From positions 124,001 to 188,000 of the forward strand of contig CAWAMR010000002.1 in NCBI GenBank assembly GCA_963783095.1: DNA of 64,000 nucleotides, given 5' to 3'. Source of the DNA: CAWAMR01 sp963783095. Its GTDB lineage: Bacteria > Planctomycetota > Planctomycetia > Gemmatales > Gemmataceae. The position numbers and the translations under genes were made by a program. Positions 52,470 through 62,666 of this stretch are shown piece after piece; position 1 is the stretch's first letter, and each line of letters starts with the position of its first letter. The notes below the pieces were generated by a model that was not told the DNA's origin, did no database searches, and was given only the letters and a program-made list of their open reading frames with translations.

Positions 52470-53601
52470 TTACGATCGAAAAGCCGGTACGGTCAACGTA
52501 TCCGGTTTGCGATCCAGCGAGAAGAATTCCAGCGGTATCGTCGGCTTCTTCCCGAGGATCACTTCCGACATCACTTTCGCTGTGCCCAGTGAAAGTTGAA
52601 TTCCTGCCCGGAAATGGCCCGACGCTACGAAGGCGTTGTCGAACCCAGGTATCGCGCCCAGGAACGGCATGCCGTCGGGCGAGCCGGGCCGAATTCCTGA
52701 CCAGCATTTTTCTACTTCAGCATCCTTTAGTCGTGGAACCAGCGACGTGGCGAATTCGAGAAGAGAAGTTACTCCCATCGCGGTGTTTTGCTTGATGAAT
52801 CCTGCTTCAGGCTCCTCGGTTCGCGCCGATCAATAGCCGGCCGTCTTCGCGCGGCACTAGGTAATTTTTCCCCACCAGAACAATCCGTTTCAAGATCAGC
52901 TCACTGGTCCTCAGCAGCACGATCTGCCCGCGAACGGGATGGATTCCCGGATCCCGGTGGAATGGGGCGAGCAAAGGATTTGTCCAGGCTCCCGTTGCGA
53001 GGAGATACCGATCCGCAACTCGTTTCTCGCCGGAACTTAGACGGATGTCGGCAACTTTATTTCCACATAGGTTGATATTTTCAAGCATGGCCCCAGGTCG
53101 CAGCTGAACCTTGGTGGATCGACATGCCGCGATCAAGGCCCGAAGGTGCCAGGGATTTCGGGTCTGTGCCATCGCTTCAAAGAAAAAACTCTCACCGGGC
53201 ACTGGCTCGCAGTTCGGCTCAAACCGCGTGATTTGGCCGGAGGGCACTCGTTCAAAGGCGATACCCTCGCGTTTCCAGGCATCAACCTGGGCATCTCCAT
53301 CTTCAAAAAACTCGATGCCGCCGCAAATGCGATAGCCGGTATCGATGCCGGTAATTTCCTGCAATTCCTGCGCGAACGCGGGAAACGCCGTTACACTCAG
53401 CGCTCGCAATTGATCGATCGGTGAGAGCGTAGTCGAGAATTTTCCAGGCGGGATGATACCTGCTCCAGCCCACGATGCTTCCGCGCCGAGTTCGCCCTTG
53501 TCGATGACCTCGACGGCAGCCCCCTGTTTGGCCAGGAAATAGGCAGTGGTCAGGCCAATGACCCCGCCACCGATAATTACCACGTCCGACGCTTGACTCA
53601 T
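52470..53601 (-). CDS. thiO: Glycine oxidase/FAD-dependent oxidoreductase (ThiO-like, one frameshift)
   Basis: About 377 residues. The FAD-binding motif is VVIIGGGVIGLTTAYFLAKQ, then LGAEASWAGAGIIPPGKFS (typical of ThiO/DadA), and RNPWHLRALIAACRSTKVQL. The frame closes at 52807; a single inserted A near 52826 (GCGAACCGAGG for GCGACCGAGG) is enough to continue GATEEPEAGFIKQNTAMGVT, CWSGIRPGSPDGMPFLGAIP and HFRAGIQLSLGTAKVMSEVI. ThiO oxidises glycine to iminoglycine for thiazole synthesis. No other thi gene is adjacent and no THI-box is apparent, so a related amine oxidase is possible. Confidence 0.85.
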
Positions 53602-53646
53602 GCGGGTGTTATAGGTGCATTCGCGAGAAACGGACGCTGAAGATGG

Positions 53647-53700
53647 GGATTTCGTTTGCCGAACTGCGGAGAGATATGGAGAATGAGGATGAAGCCCAAA
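53647..53700 (+). repeat. Duplicated leader, copy 1
   Basis: About 54 bases (GGATTTCGTTTGCCGAACTG ... GAGATATGGAGAATGAGGAT) that are about 75% identical to 54439-54492, the leader of the TPR gene. Copy 1 contains ATG codons followed within ten codons by a stop, so it does not lead into a gene of its own. It probably acts as promoter/leader for the gene at 53777. Confidence 0.65.
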
Positions 53701-53776
53701 TTCAAAGGGTATTGATTAACATGAGAGAATAAAAGAAAACGGAACTGATTTTGGCTTTCTTGATGAGGAAACACTT

Positions 53777-54082
53777 ATGGCGCTAGTTGCTTGTGACCAG
53801 GTCACTAAAGGATTACGCAGTTCAGAACGAACGGTTTCGCTACTCGATGCGCAAGGCCGTAAGGAATTCCTTCGTGTTGAAGAAGGTTTCCTCACGCAGG
53901 AAAATGGCAAATCATGGCTTCCCGTGGGTGTCGTTTACGAAGACAAGGCTCGTGGCATTGTTCTGGTTGAACTTCCCCAAGAAGCCGAATCGGGTACAAA
54001 TCGATTGTGGGTTCGTTTCTCAGATATCTTGGTATCGAACGGAACCGTTGCCCTACCGTGCAAAGATCGCTGCCCGCGTTGA
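53777..54082 (+). CDS. Hypothetical protein possibly fused to dCTP deaminase fragment
   Basis: A 101-residue frame starting ALVACDQVTKGLRSSERTVS, with LRVEEGFLTQENGKSWLPVG and VLVELPQEAESGTNRLWVRF. It resembles small planctomycete hypothetical proteins and not the N-terminus of dCTP deaminase (no DIxR/EGxL start). The frame ends in CPR at 54082 just where a dCTP-deaminase C-terminal half begins in the next frame. It may be intact with an odd tail, or the first half of a chimera. Confidence 0.55.
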   Translation: MALVACDQVTKGLRSSERTVSLLDAQGRKEFLRVEEGFLTQENGKSWLPVGVVYEDKARGIVLVELPQEAESGTNRLWVRFSDILVSNGTVALPCKDRCPR

Positions 54083-54341
54083 AGGCAAGAGCAGTTTGGC
54101 ACGTATTGGAATGGGTGTTCACATCACTGCACCTACCATCCATGCAGGATTCGGCTTTAAAGAAAACGACACCAGCTTTCCTGGGAGTTCCATCCAACTT
54201 GAAATCTGGAATATTGGTCCACTCACAATTCGGCTTCAGAAAGGGATGAGAATTTGTCAACTCATCTTTGAAGAAGTGCATGGAACGCCGGATAAAGGTT
54301 ATGAAGGACAATTCGTCATGCAGGGGCCCGTTTCGGAGTAA
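54050..54341 (+). pseudogene. C-terminal half of dCTP deaminase/dUTPase-like gene
   Basis: Reads AKIAARVEGKSSLARIGMGV then HITAPTIHAGFGFKEN, IQLEIWNIGPLTIRLQKG and MRICQLIFEEV. These include the catalytic ARVEGKSSLAR and trimer contacts of dCTP deaminase. The N-terminal 90 or so residues, including the conserved DxDL start, are absent, and another coding sequence occupies that place. Total length with the upstream frame is about 188 codons, near normal. A single-base shift near 54055 would fuse the two; so would a deletion followed by drift. Confidence 0.65.
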
Positions 54342-54438
54342 CCATCGCAGAGTTGTGAACTACGTGGCAATCGTTTCGGACTCTGTTACTTTGGCTGGTC
54401 GCATTCCACTATCGACTCATTTTGACGCTCAGCCTTCC

Positions 54439-54492
54439 GGATTTCATTTGCCCAACCGAGTCGAGATATGGAGAATCAGAATGAACCCCAAA
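54439..54492 (+). repeat. Duplicated leader, copy 2 (TPR gene start)
   Basis: Partner of 53647-53700. It contains the ribosome-binding region GGAGAATCAGA and start ATG 54481 of the TPR gene. The two copies flank the dCTP deaminase chimera. Confidence 0.65.
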
Positions 54493-55914
54493 GAAAAGGT
54501 GCTCGATATGTTTCGATTCGTTCCCGGCGTCAACGGGTATTGGGTCTTTTGGCTTGCCTTGATGCTCGGCTCTTTCGGACTTCCGTCACCGACATTTGCG
54601 CAGGACAAGAATAAGGAGGCGGAACGGTTCGCGGAATTTACGGAGAATGTCCTGCGTCAAACAATCAATTTAGGGGGGATCCCAGCGTACTTTCTCGACA
54701 AGGATGATTTCGATTATGGCACCGCAGTTGCGCTTCTCCGAATGAAAACGATCTTCAGCCCTTCTGTCTCCTCCCAGTCTCAAGCGGATCTGTTATTGCA
54801 CGGTTACAAGATAACGCTGGATCTCGTAAAAGCTCATCCGAAGGACTTGAACATTCGGTTTCTATTTGCGGAATACCGGTTTGAATTGGGTAAACTATTG
54901 GCAAGTTCTGCTCATGGGATCGGCATTTTCAGCCAACTTCAAAACATTTTAGGAAATTGGATTGCGGAGGCTCCCCATGAACCTCGGCAGCGCGAACTCT
55001 TGGCCCGATGCGTTTCATTTATCGCAAACCTGGATCTCCGCCAGAACCCGCAGAGATCGGCTCAGGATTCCCGAAAGGCGATCGAGCAATGGGAATATCT
55101 CATCAAGAATCACGGTCCCAAAGGCCGTTATTTGGTGGGGCTTTCTTATGACTACACCGGCCTAACCTCGGCGCTGGAATTTCTCGGAGAGAAAGAAGAG
55201 ATTGAAGAACTCGACCAGAAAGCCTTGGAGCTTCGACAAAAACTGGTAGAGCGTTATCCTCAGCAGGCAGCGCAATACGTGGATTTGGGTGGCAGCCAGT
55301 GCAATGTTGCCAACCATAAATACGAGATAGCCCACAAGCACGATCAAGCATGGAATGGTATGCGAAGTCGATCCGAACTTTTGAAAGAGCGCTGGAACTC
55401 GATCCCGATGCCCTCTACGCGAAAGACTATCTCAACAACGCTCATTGGGGTCGAATGCTGGTTTATCTTGACCTCAAGAAGCATGCCGAAGCTGATGCCG
55501 AATGGGAGCGATCGAAGAAGACGATCGCACCGGCGAACTTGCCGGGCCGTCGCTTACATCGAGCCAAGGAACTGGCGCGAACAGGGCCGGGGACAGGAGG
55601 CAGTACGTGAAGCCGATGAATTGGCAAAACAAGCCAAGAGACTGCCGGATCGAGCCATTCTTTTTGCTTTGACTTATACCCTTGCTTGCAATTCATTTCG
55701 GGATAATCCCAAAACTCTGGAACGCTGCCAGGAACAAGCTGTACTGTGGCTTGGAGTTTTCGCAGACCATGAAAGCAATCAGAATGAAGTGTTTCTCCAA
55801 CATTTGAAGGTTTTCAAGGATTTCGAGCTGCTGCGCAATCGAAAAGACTTTCAAGAGTTGTTGAAGAAGATCGAGAAAGCGATTCCAAAGCCGAAGGAGC
55901 CGGCGAAACAATGA
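54481..55914 (+). CDS. Secreted TPR-like protein (two compensating frameshifts)
   Basis: About 478 residues. A signal peptide (YWVFWLALMLGSFGLPSPTF, cleavage after AQ) is followed by TPR-like helices: AVALLRMKTIFSPSV, RQRELLARCVSFIANL, KRLPDRAILFALTYTLACNS. Between about 55350 and 55590 the correct sequence is in the second frame (WYAKSIRTFERALELDPDAL, YLNNAHWGRMLVYLDLKKHA); two indels cancel. It probably acts as a periplasmic scaffold. It is related to TPR tails of planctomycete kinases. It starts in the second copy of a duplicated leader. Confidence 0.8.
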   Translation: MNPKEKVLDMFRFVPGVNGYWVFWLALMLGSFGLPSPTFAQDKNKEAERFAEFTENVLRQTINLGGIPAYFLDKDDFDYGTAVALLRMKTIFSPSVSSQSQADLLLHGYKITLDLVKAHPKDLNIRFLFAEYRFELGKLLASSAHGIGIFSQLQNILGNWIAEAPHEPRQRELLARCVSFIANLDLRQNPQRSAQDSRKAIEQWEYLIKNHGPKGRYLVGLSYDYTGLTSALEFLGEKEEIEELDQKALELRQKLVERYPQQAAQYVDLGGSQCNVANHKYEIAHKHDQAWNGMRSRSELLKERWNSIPMPSTRKTISTTLIGVECWFILTSRSMPKLMPNGSDRRRRSHRRTCRAVAYIEPRNWREQGRGQEAVREADELAKQAKRLPDRAILFALTYTLACNSFRDNPKTLERCQEQAVLWLGVFADHESNQNEVFLQHLKVFKDFELLRNRKDFQELLKKIEKAIPKPKEPAKQ

Positions 55915-56092
55915 TCGTGTTATGAAATAGCGATGGTAATGTGCCATGCAATCGCTTACAATTCCCAAATGTATTGATACGATGGTTTCGCATCTGGGTA
56001 TTACATTGCATCGCTCTCGTGTGCCACCTTCAAAGATTCGGCTCGTCAGGTACGCTCAGTCTCTTTTTCTCTTCAGAATCGGGGTTCCTCCG

Positions 56093-56970
56093 ATGCAAAC
56101 GATTGATTCACCCCGCCGGCGATCTCGGCGGCAAGGGTTTACTCTCATCGAGCTATTGGTCGTCATCGCCATTATCGCCATTCTCGTTGGGTTATTGCTG
56201 CCGGCCGTCCAAAAGGTTCGGGAGGCCGCGGCCCGTGCGAAAAGCCAGAATAATATCCGGCAACTTGGATTGGCCGTAAATAACTATTACGGTGCGGTTG
56301 GCTATGTACCCTGCAACTGGCCCGTTGAGTCCTCCGGAGTCTGGGTTTCCGCGATTTTTGAACTGTTGCCATATGTCGAACAACAGAATCTTTTCAATTT
56401 GGGTTACCCTTCGGAAGGTGCCTACGAGATCGCGGCCGGTACCGTTGTGAAATCCTTTATTTCTCCGCTCGATTTTACCATTCCACCGACCGGCGTGGTC
56501 AACCTCGACGGCATGAACTGGGGAGTGTGCAACTACGCCACGAATCACGCCGTCTTCGGAATCCCCGATGTTAGCTGGAATGCGTACCGCGATTTGTCGG
56601 CCGGCATCACTGATGGAACTTCCAATACCGTACTTTTCGCGGAGAAATACGGCGTTTGCGGCTCCGGCGGCAGCCTGTGGGCCTATCGGCCCTCCGATCC
56701 GCAAGGCTGGCCTACCATGTCGTTCTTTGCCCGAACTGGATATCGGTGAACTACAATAACAACAATACTCCCAAGACAGCCATACCTCCTCAAAGTATGC
56801 CGAGCATCGCCAACTGCAATCCTTGGGACGTCCAGGCCTTTACCTCCGCAGGTTGTATCGTGGGAATGTGCGACGGCAGCGTACGCATGGTGTCCCCGTC
56901 CATCAGCAGCACTACCTGGTACAGTGCGATCTGGCCGAACGACGGCCAGATTCTCGGCACCGACTGGTAA
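56093..56970 (+). CDS. DUF1559 type IV pilin-like protein (one frameshift)
   Basis: About 292 residues. The prepilin signal GFTLIELLVVIAIIAILVGL (cleavage before F) is followed by LLPAVQKVREAAARAKSQNN, the constant start of planctomycete DUF1559 proteins. The end of the family, IVGMCDGSVRMVSPSIS then TTWYSAIWPNDGQILGTDW, appears in a second frame after a shift near 56740, with a low-complexity NYNNNNTPK segment at the joint. DUF1559 proteins are expanded to hundreds per genome in planctomycetes. The start follows GGGGTTCCTCCG. Confidence 0.88.
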
Positions 56971-57007
56971 CAGCCAACGATTCTCTTTTCACGGAAAAAC
57001 GCTACCC

Positions 57008-57457
57008 ATGTTCGTTTTGAAATGGCGGCCGGGACTTCTTCCACTGTTCCTCCTTGGGTTGAGTACCCTGGTGATTGCAACAGGCTGCTCCCAGCGAAGA
57101 AAAACAACGACCATCAGCGGCAAAGTCACGTACAACGGAAAACCGGTTACCGTCGGTGCCATTTACTTTCATGGCGACGGCGACCAACTGGCAATGGCAC
57201 CGATCCATAAAGACGGCAGTTTCACGGCAACCGATGTTCCGATTGGGGATGTCAAGGTCTCGTTGAGGGTACAAGACCCGGGAGTATACGCACAGAAGCT
57301 CAGCAAAGGGGGCGATGCCCCGCAGATCGGCGATCCTGCTGATGGAACCGCCGGTGTCACAAGCATTCCTCCGAAATATGCCGATGTTGAGTCTTCCGGA
57401 CTGACTTATTCAATCAACGCCAAGACAACCTCGCTGGAGGTGAATCTGGTGGATTGA
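57008..57457 (+). CDS. Small lipoprotein following DUF1559 gene
   Basis: A 149-residue protein with a lipoprotein signal (LLPLFLLGLSTLVIATGC; Cys near residue 27) and a carboxypeptidase-regulatory-like beta domain: TTISGKVTYNGKPVTVGAIY, DGSFTATDVPIGDVKVSL. This type regularly follows DUF1559 genes in planctomycetes, suggesting a functional pair on the cell surface. The ATG at 57008 is in line with the signal; upstream frame is excluded. Confidence 0.85.
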   Translation: MFVLKWRPGLLPLFLLGLSTLVIATGCSQRRKTTTISGKVTYNGKPVTVGAIYFHGDGDQLAMAPIHKDGSFTATDVPIGDVKVSLRVQDPGVYAQKLSKGGDAPQIGDPADGTAGVTSIPPKYADVESSGLTYSINAKTTSLEVNLVD

Positions 57458-57461
57458 CCGT

Positions 57462-59936
57462 TCACTCTCCCGAACGGGTGTTTGGCTGGATGTTCCATAT
57501 CTCCTTAGCATACTCGTTGATGGTCCGGTCGCTGGAGAACTTGCCGATCCGCGCCACGTTCAACGTCGCCTTGGTACTCCACGCAGCTGGATCTCGATAG
57601 AGCTTGGCTGCTTCATCGTGGGCCTGGAGATAGGACTCCAGATCGGCGAGATGAAAATACTGTTCGTTGTCCGCTGAGCAGACGGCGATAGATCCAGTCG
57701 TGCCGACCTGGCGCTTGCAGGCAGAAGCGGTTTTCCAGGAACGCATTCAGGATCTGTTTGACGGCCGGGCTTCGTTCGTAGATCTCCACGGGCCGGTAGG
57801 AACTTCGCTGTTGCCTGATTTCCGGAACCGTCAGCCCGAAAATGAAGATATTGTCGGCCCCGACCTCTTCGCGGATCTCGATGTTTGCGCCATCCAGCGT
57901 GCCGATCGTCAGCGCCCCGTTCATGGCGAATTTCATGTTGCCGGTCCCGGAAGCCTCGGTGCCGGCCGTGGAGATTTGCTCGCTCAGGTCGGCGGCTGGG
58001 ACAATGATTTCGGCCAGCGAGACGCGGTAATCGGGAATGAATACCACCTTCATGTACTTTTTGGCGCGTGCGTCGTGATTGATGACCCGGCCCACGTCGT
58101 GAATGACGCGGATGATCTGCTTGGCGGTGTAGATAGCCGGGCGCGGCCTTGCCTGCGAAAAGGTAGGTTCGCGGCTGGATCGGGGGCTGATTGTTGTCGA
58201 CCAGGCACAAATATTCGTGGACGATGTGCAGCACGTTGAGCAGTTGCCGTTTGTACTCGTGAATGCGCTTGACATGGACATCGAAAAGCGAATCGCAATC
58301 GAGAACCTCACCCAGCGTTTCTTTGACGAAGTGCGCCAGGCGTTGCTTGTTGTCGCGCTTGACCGCCCGGAAGCGTTCGCGGAAACGGCGCGTTCGCCGG
58401 CCAGCGGCTCCAGGCCCCGAAGCTGGTCGAGATCGGTGATCCAGCTGTTGCCGAGCGATTCGGTGATGAGTTCCGCCAGCGGCGGATTGGCGGCCAGCAG
58501 CCAGCGCGCGGGGCGTGACGCCGTTGGTCTTGCAGTTGAATCGATCCGGCCAGAGTTCGTGGAAATCGGGGACCAACTCCGACTTGATCAGCTCGCTGTG
58601 CACCTGCGGCGACGCCATTGACGGAATGACTGCCGGCGATCGCCAGGTAAGCCATGCGCAACCTGCTTGGTCGATCCCTCTTCGATCAGCGACATCCGAC
58701 CTAGCGCGCTGGCGTCGCTCGGCCAGCGCTCGGACAACGTACTTCAGGAAGCGGCGATTGATCTCGTAGATGATCTGCATATGCCTTGGCAGAACATATT
58801 CCATGAGCGGACGGGCCAGCGCTCCAGCGCTTCGGGGAGCAAAGTGTGGTTGGTGTAGGCGCAGGTTGCCGTGGTGATCGCCCAGGCCTTTTCCCAGGTC
58901 AGATCGTTTTCGTCGATCAGGAGCCGCATCAGTTCGGCAATGGTCAAGGCCGGGTGCGTGTCGTTGAGTTGAATGGCGACCTTGTCGGCGAACGCGTCGA
59001 AGTTGTCGTGGTCGCGCAGATAGTGCTGCACGATGTCGCGGACGGCGCAGGCCACGAGGAAATACTCCTGGACCAGCCGGAGTTCTCGACCCGAGGCGAC
59101 GGCCTCGCTTGGATAGAGCACCTTGGAGATCGTCTCGGTCTGCACCTTTTGCTGGACCGCGCTGACGTAGTCGCCGTCGTTGAAAATGCCCATGTCGAAT
59201 TCGTGAGATGCTCGGGCGGAGAACAGCCGCAGGAAGTTGACGGTCTCGGCCGCCGAAACCGGCGATCGGCATGTCGTGCGGCACGCCGATCACCACGCGC
59301 CAGTCGAGCCACATCGGATTGTAGTTGCCGGCGCGATCCCTGGCATGCTCGATGCGCCCATAAAGCGGTACCACGACGGCATCTTGCGGCCGTTCGATCT
59401 CCCAGGGCGTGTGGTAGATGCGCCAGTTGTCGGGCTTTTCGACCTGTTGGCCGTTGCGGATTTCCTGCCGGAACAGGCCGTATTCGTAATTGATGCCGTA
59501 GCCGAAGCCAGGCAGGGCGAGCGTGGCCAGCGAATCGAGAAAACAGGCCGCCAGTCGACCAAGACCGCCGTTGCCCAGTGCAGCGTCCGGTTCGATTTCA
59601 TCGACCGCTTGCAGATCGATCCCGATTTCGCGCAAGGATGTCGCGGCAATCGTCGAGCAGTCCAAGGTTAATGAGGTTATTGTGCAGCGATCTGCCAATG
59701 AGGAATTCGAGCGAGAGGTAGTAAAGGCGCTTGGCATCGGTCTCTCGATATTGTTGTTCGGTGGCGAATAAGCGCTCGACCAGGATATCGCGAATGGCCA
59801 GTTCGGTGGCACGAAATGCGTCCCGCGGGGCCAATTCCGCGGTGCTCATTCCCAACGAACACGTCACGTGCCGTTTGATCGCCTGGCGCAAGGTGGTTTT
59901 GTTGGTAATGGGCCTGCTCAAGGTTGTGGTAGACAT
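57462..59936 (-). CDS. glgP: Glycogen/maltodextrin phosphorylase (multiple frameshifts)
   Basis: Releases glucose-1-phosphate from alpha-glucans. N-terminus: ETDAKRLYYLSLEFLIGRSL. Further blocks across frames: AALGNGGLGRLAACFLDSLA, YGINYEYGLFRQEIRNGQQV, LNDTHPALTIAELMRLLIDE, VHEYLCLVDNNQPPIQPRTY, IIRVIHDVGRVINHDARAKK, ISTAGTEASGTGNMKFAMNG and ALTIGTLDGANIEI (PLP-binding region). C-terminus ATLNVARIGKFSSDRTINEY. Approximate shifts near 59640, 59260, 58830, 58640, 58500, 58400, 58150 and 57690. Length after repair (about 820 residues) is normal. The density of shifts resembles that in rpoB and tuf. Confidence 0.9.
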
Positions 59937-60169
59937 TTTTCCAGAATGGGTTAAGGGAAGTGTGGGGAGCCAAGCACATTATCGACTCTTTATAGTTCTA
60001 CCGCGTCCAATGGCGAGAAATCAATTCAATCCTTTCGCAAAGCCAATCGACCGGCTATGATATTCATGAGGTCGGAATCTTCTTCCGCGCTGTGCCGGTC
60101 AGTCCTTGCGGTCGTCGTCCGGGTCTTTCAATGGCTCGAGTGCCTGCTGCTGGAACGGAGGCCCAACGA

Positions 60170-60601
60170 ATGTCTACTCTACGCCGGGCCTATACCAGCG
60201 ATCTGAATCAGCTCGCTGACATGCGGTTTTTTGTCCGCGAGGCGTGCCAGCAAGCATGGGGAGCGGACGGTTCCGAGGAGACGATCGCCAAACTGGAACT
60301 TGCCGTCGGCAAGGTGACGGTGAATATTATTCTCCATGCCTACGAGAGACAGCCCGACCGACCCATCGAGTTAGTTATTGAAGCGGATGACACCAGCGCT
60401 TCGATTTGGCTCTATCACCAGGGACGGCATTTCGATCCTGGTACGGTTCCGCCTCCCAGATTCGATGGCAGCAAGGAGAGCGGTTTTGGAGTATACCTCA
60501 TTCAACAACTCGTCGATGAAGTTCAATACTTTCAGGATGAAAGGGGACACTGCGTCGTCAAGCTTTACAAAAAACGGGAACGCCAACCGGGGAAGGAATG
60601 A
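60170..60601 (+). CDS. RsbW-like anti-sigma/ATPase (HATPase_c)
   Basis: A 143-residue protein with a GHKL ATPase fold: ETIAKLELAVGKVTVNIILH (N-box with VNIILH), FDPGTVPPPRFDGSKESGFG, then VYLIQQLVDEVQY (G-box). It is a serine kinase/anti-sigma type that phosphorylates STAS partners. The start ATG 60170 follows GGAACGGAGG. It is first in a three-gene partner-switching unit. Confidence 0.88.
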   Translation: MSTLRRAYTSDLNQLADMRFFVREACQQAWGADGSEETIAKLELAVGKVTVNIILHAYERQPDRPIELVIEADDTSASIWLYHQGRHFDPGTVPPPRFDGSKESGFGVYLIQQLVDEVQYFQDERGHCVVKLYKKRERQPGKE

Positions 60602-60605
60602 AGTC

Positions 60606-60959
60606 ATGATGCCCAGCGTTGAGATCATCAAAGACGTTACCGTCGTGAAGGTAAACCTGGAGCAGTTGGATGCCGGCAATTCGGAAGATTTCCGGCGCGA
60701 TATGGCACCGACCTTGCAGGACTGCCACAAACTGGTACTCGACTTAACGGGAGTGCAATTCGCCGATAGTCGGGGTTGCGGAGCAATTCTATCGTGCCTG
60801 AAGCAAGTCGCCTCGGTTGGAGGAGATTTGAAGATTTGCAATGTTTCGCGCCCGGTCCGCATGGTATTCGAGTTGATTCGCTTGCATCGGCTGTGCGAAA
60901 TCCTCGGCACAGTGGAACAAGCCGTACAGGCTTTTCAAACCGAGATGCCGGGCAAGTGA
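60606..60959 (+). CDS. STAS-domain anti-sigma factor antagonist
   Basis: A 117-residue protein: VEIIKDVTVVKVNLEQLDAG, LVLDLTGVQFADSRGCGAIL with the phosphorylatable Ser in DSRGCG, and LKICNVSRPVRMVFELIRLH. It is unphosphorylated when active and then binds the RsbW-like kinase. It begins four bases after the kinase gene. Confidence 0.9.
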   Translation: MMPSVEIIKDVTVVKVNLEQLDAGNSEDFRRDMAPTLQDCHKLVLDLTGVQFADSRGCGAILSCLKQVASVGGDLKICNVSRPVRMVFELIRLHRLCEILGTVEQAVQAFQTEMPGK

Positions 60960-61041
60960 TTGGTATCGAATTCGGGCAATCCCCACGCTGGGTGCAATTG
61001 CCACTCGACCTTGACTTTGCTGCGGGATGGAGGAGCAACCA

Positions 61042-62666
61042 ATGGCTCTTCTTCGTGTTCTGGAGAACAATCAGGAATACCCCCTGACAGGGAAGGTGAT
61101 CGTTATTGGTCGCAATCCCAAATGCGATATTGTCGTGTCTCATCCAGGCACTTCAGCGCGACATGCCCTCATCGTCAATTCCGGCGGAACCTATTTCATT
61201 GAGGATCTCAATAGCGTCAACGGTACTTTCATCGGCACGGAACGACTGGCTCAGCGAACCCGCCTGACCTCTGGAGACATGATCGAACTCCCCGGGCTGA
61301 TTTTCGTTTTTCAAGAGGAAGAGCCGGTACCGGGAGCAAAGGCCGACACGGTTCATCTGAACGACTTGCCCAGTGCCGATGACATAGCACCCCTGGTGTC
61401 GATCGATATTGGCAGTGAGTTACGGCTCACGGTCAAACCGGAAGTCAAATTGCGCGCTGTCTTGGAAATCTCGAAGAACTTGAGCAACACGCTCGATATG
61501 AAGGTCGTGCTTCCCAAAACGCTGGAGAGTTTGTTTTCGCTTTTCCCGCAGGCGGACTGCGGTTTCATCCTCCTGAAAGACGCCAACACCGGGCAACTGG
61601 TCCCTCGTGCCGTCCGGCATCGGCGCGAACCGAAGGACAACTCTGTTCCTTTGAGCCGGGGAATTATCAAGCACGTCCTCGAAACCGGCAGGGCTATACT
61701 TAGCGCTGATGCGGGCAGCGATGAGCGCTTCGATACTTCCCAGAGCATCAGCAATCTGAAGATCCGCTCGATCATGTGCGTTCCGATAGTTAGCCAGTTG
61801 GAAACGTGCCTGGGCATCATACAGATCGATACGCGCGACCGGCGCAACCAGTTTCAACAGGAAGATCTCAACCTGCTCGCCTGTGCCAGCACCCAGGCAG
61901 CGCGGGCCGTTGAACTCGCGCAACTCCATGAAGAACACCGCGATCTGGAAGCGGCCACGCGAATTCAGAAGAGTTTTCTCCCATCGGAAAAACCCAAGCA
62001 CAGCAAACTGCAATTCTTCGATTACTATTCCCCGGCCCTCCAGGTCGGGGGCGATTATTACGATTACATTCCGCTGCCGGGCAATCGACTGGCGATCGCA
62101 CTCGGCGATGTGGCAGGCAAGGGTATTACGGCAGCGCTGCTCATGGCCCGGCTCTCGGCCGCGGCACGCTTCGCGCTGGCAACCGCGCCGACGGTGCGGG
62201 ACGCGGTGCGCCAGCTCAATCGATCTCTGATCCGCGCCGGCACGGAAGATCTATTCGTCACCTTCGTAGTGGTGGTTCTCGACATCGAACACTGGCAGAT
62301 GACCATCGTGAATGCCGGGCACATGCCGCCTCTGTTGCGACAAGATGGAAAAAGCCCGGAGGCAGTGGGGGATGAAATCGTCGGTCTGCCTCTGGCCGTG
62401 ATCGATCGACCCTACGAGGACATCGTAGTTCCTCTGAATCCCGGCAACACGATCTTGCTCTACACCGACGGTATCACCGAAGGCGCAATCCAACCGGTGA
62501 GATGTTCGGCCAGGACCGCCTGCTCAATTCTATCGCCAACGGTCCCGACGATGTGGAGGCACTTGGGAAAACCGTGCTGAGCGATGTGCGTAAATTCGCC
62601 GGTGCCCGGCCCCAGAATGATGACTTGACGATCGTCTGCTGGCGCTACAAGACTCCTACGGGATAG
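61042..62666 (+). CDS. FHA-GAF-PP2C (SpoIIE/RsbU) phosphatase (one frameshift)
   Basis: About 541 residues. FHA: VIVIGRNPKCDIVVSHPGTS and SARHALIVNSGGTYFI. GAF-like: RAVLEISKNLSNTLDMKVVL through IMCVPIVSQLETCLGIIQID. PP2C: VGGDYYDYIPLPGNRLAIAL, GDVAGKGITAALLMARLSAA, IVNAGHMPPLLRQDGK. After a shift near 62496 the end reads EMFGQDRLLNSIANGP to NDDLTIVCWRYK. The phosphatase would dephosphorylate the STAS protein, with FHA reading Ser/Thr phosphorylation. The start follows GGAGGAGC. The end overlaps the converging peptidase by 11 bases. Confidence 0.9.

Noticed and set aside
53602..53776. TPP riboswitch upstream of thiO
   Set aside because: No CUGAGA/thi-box-like consensus found on either strand in this gap.
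54268..54480. Upstream start for the TPR protein
   Set aside because: It would overlap the dCTP deaminase fragment and pass through the duplicated leader; a signal peptide and ribosome-binding site fit ATG 54481.
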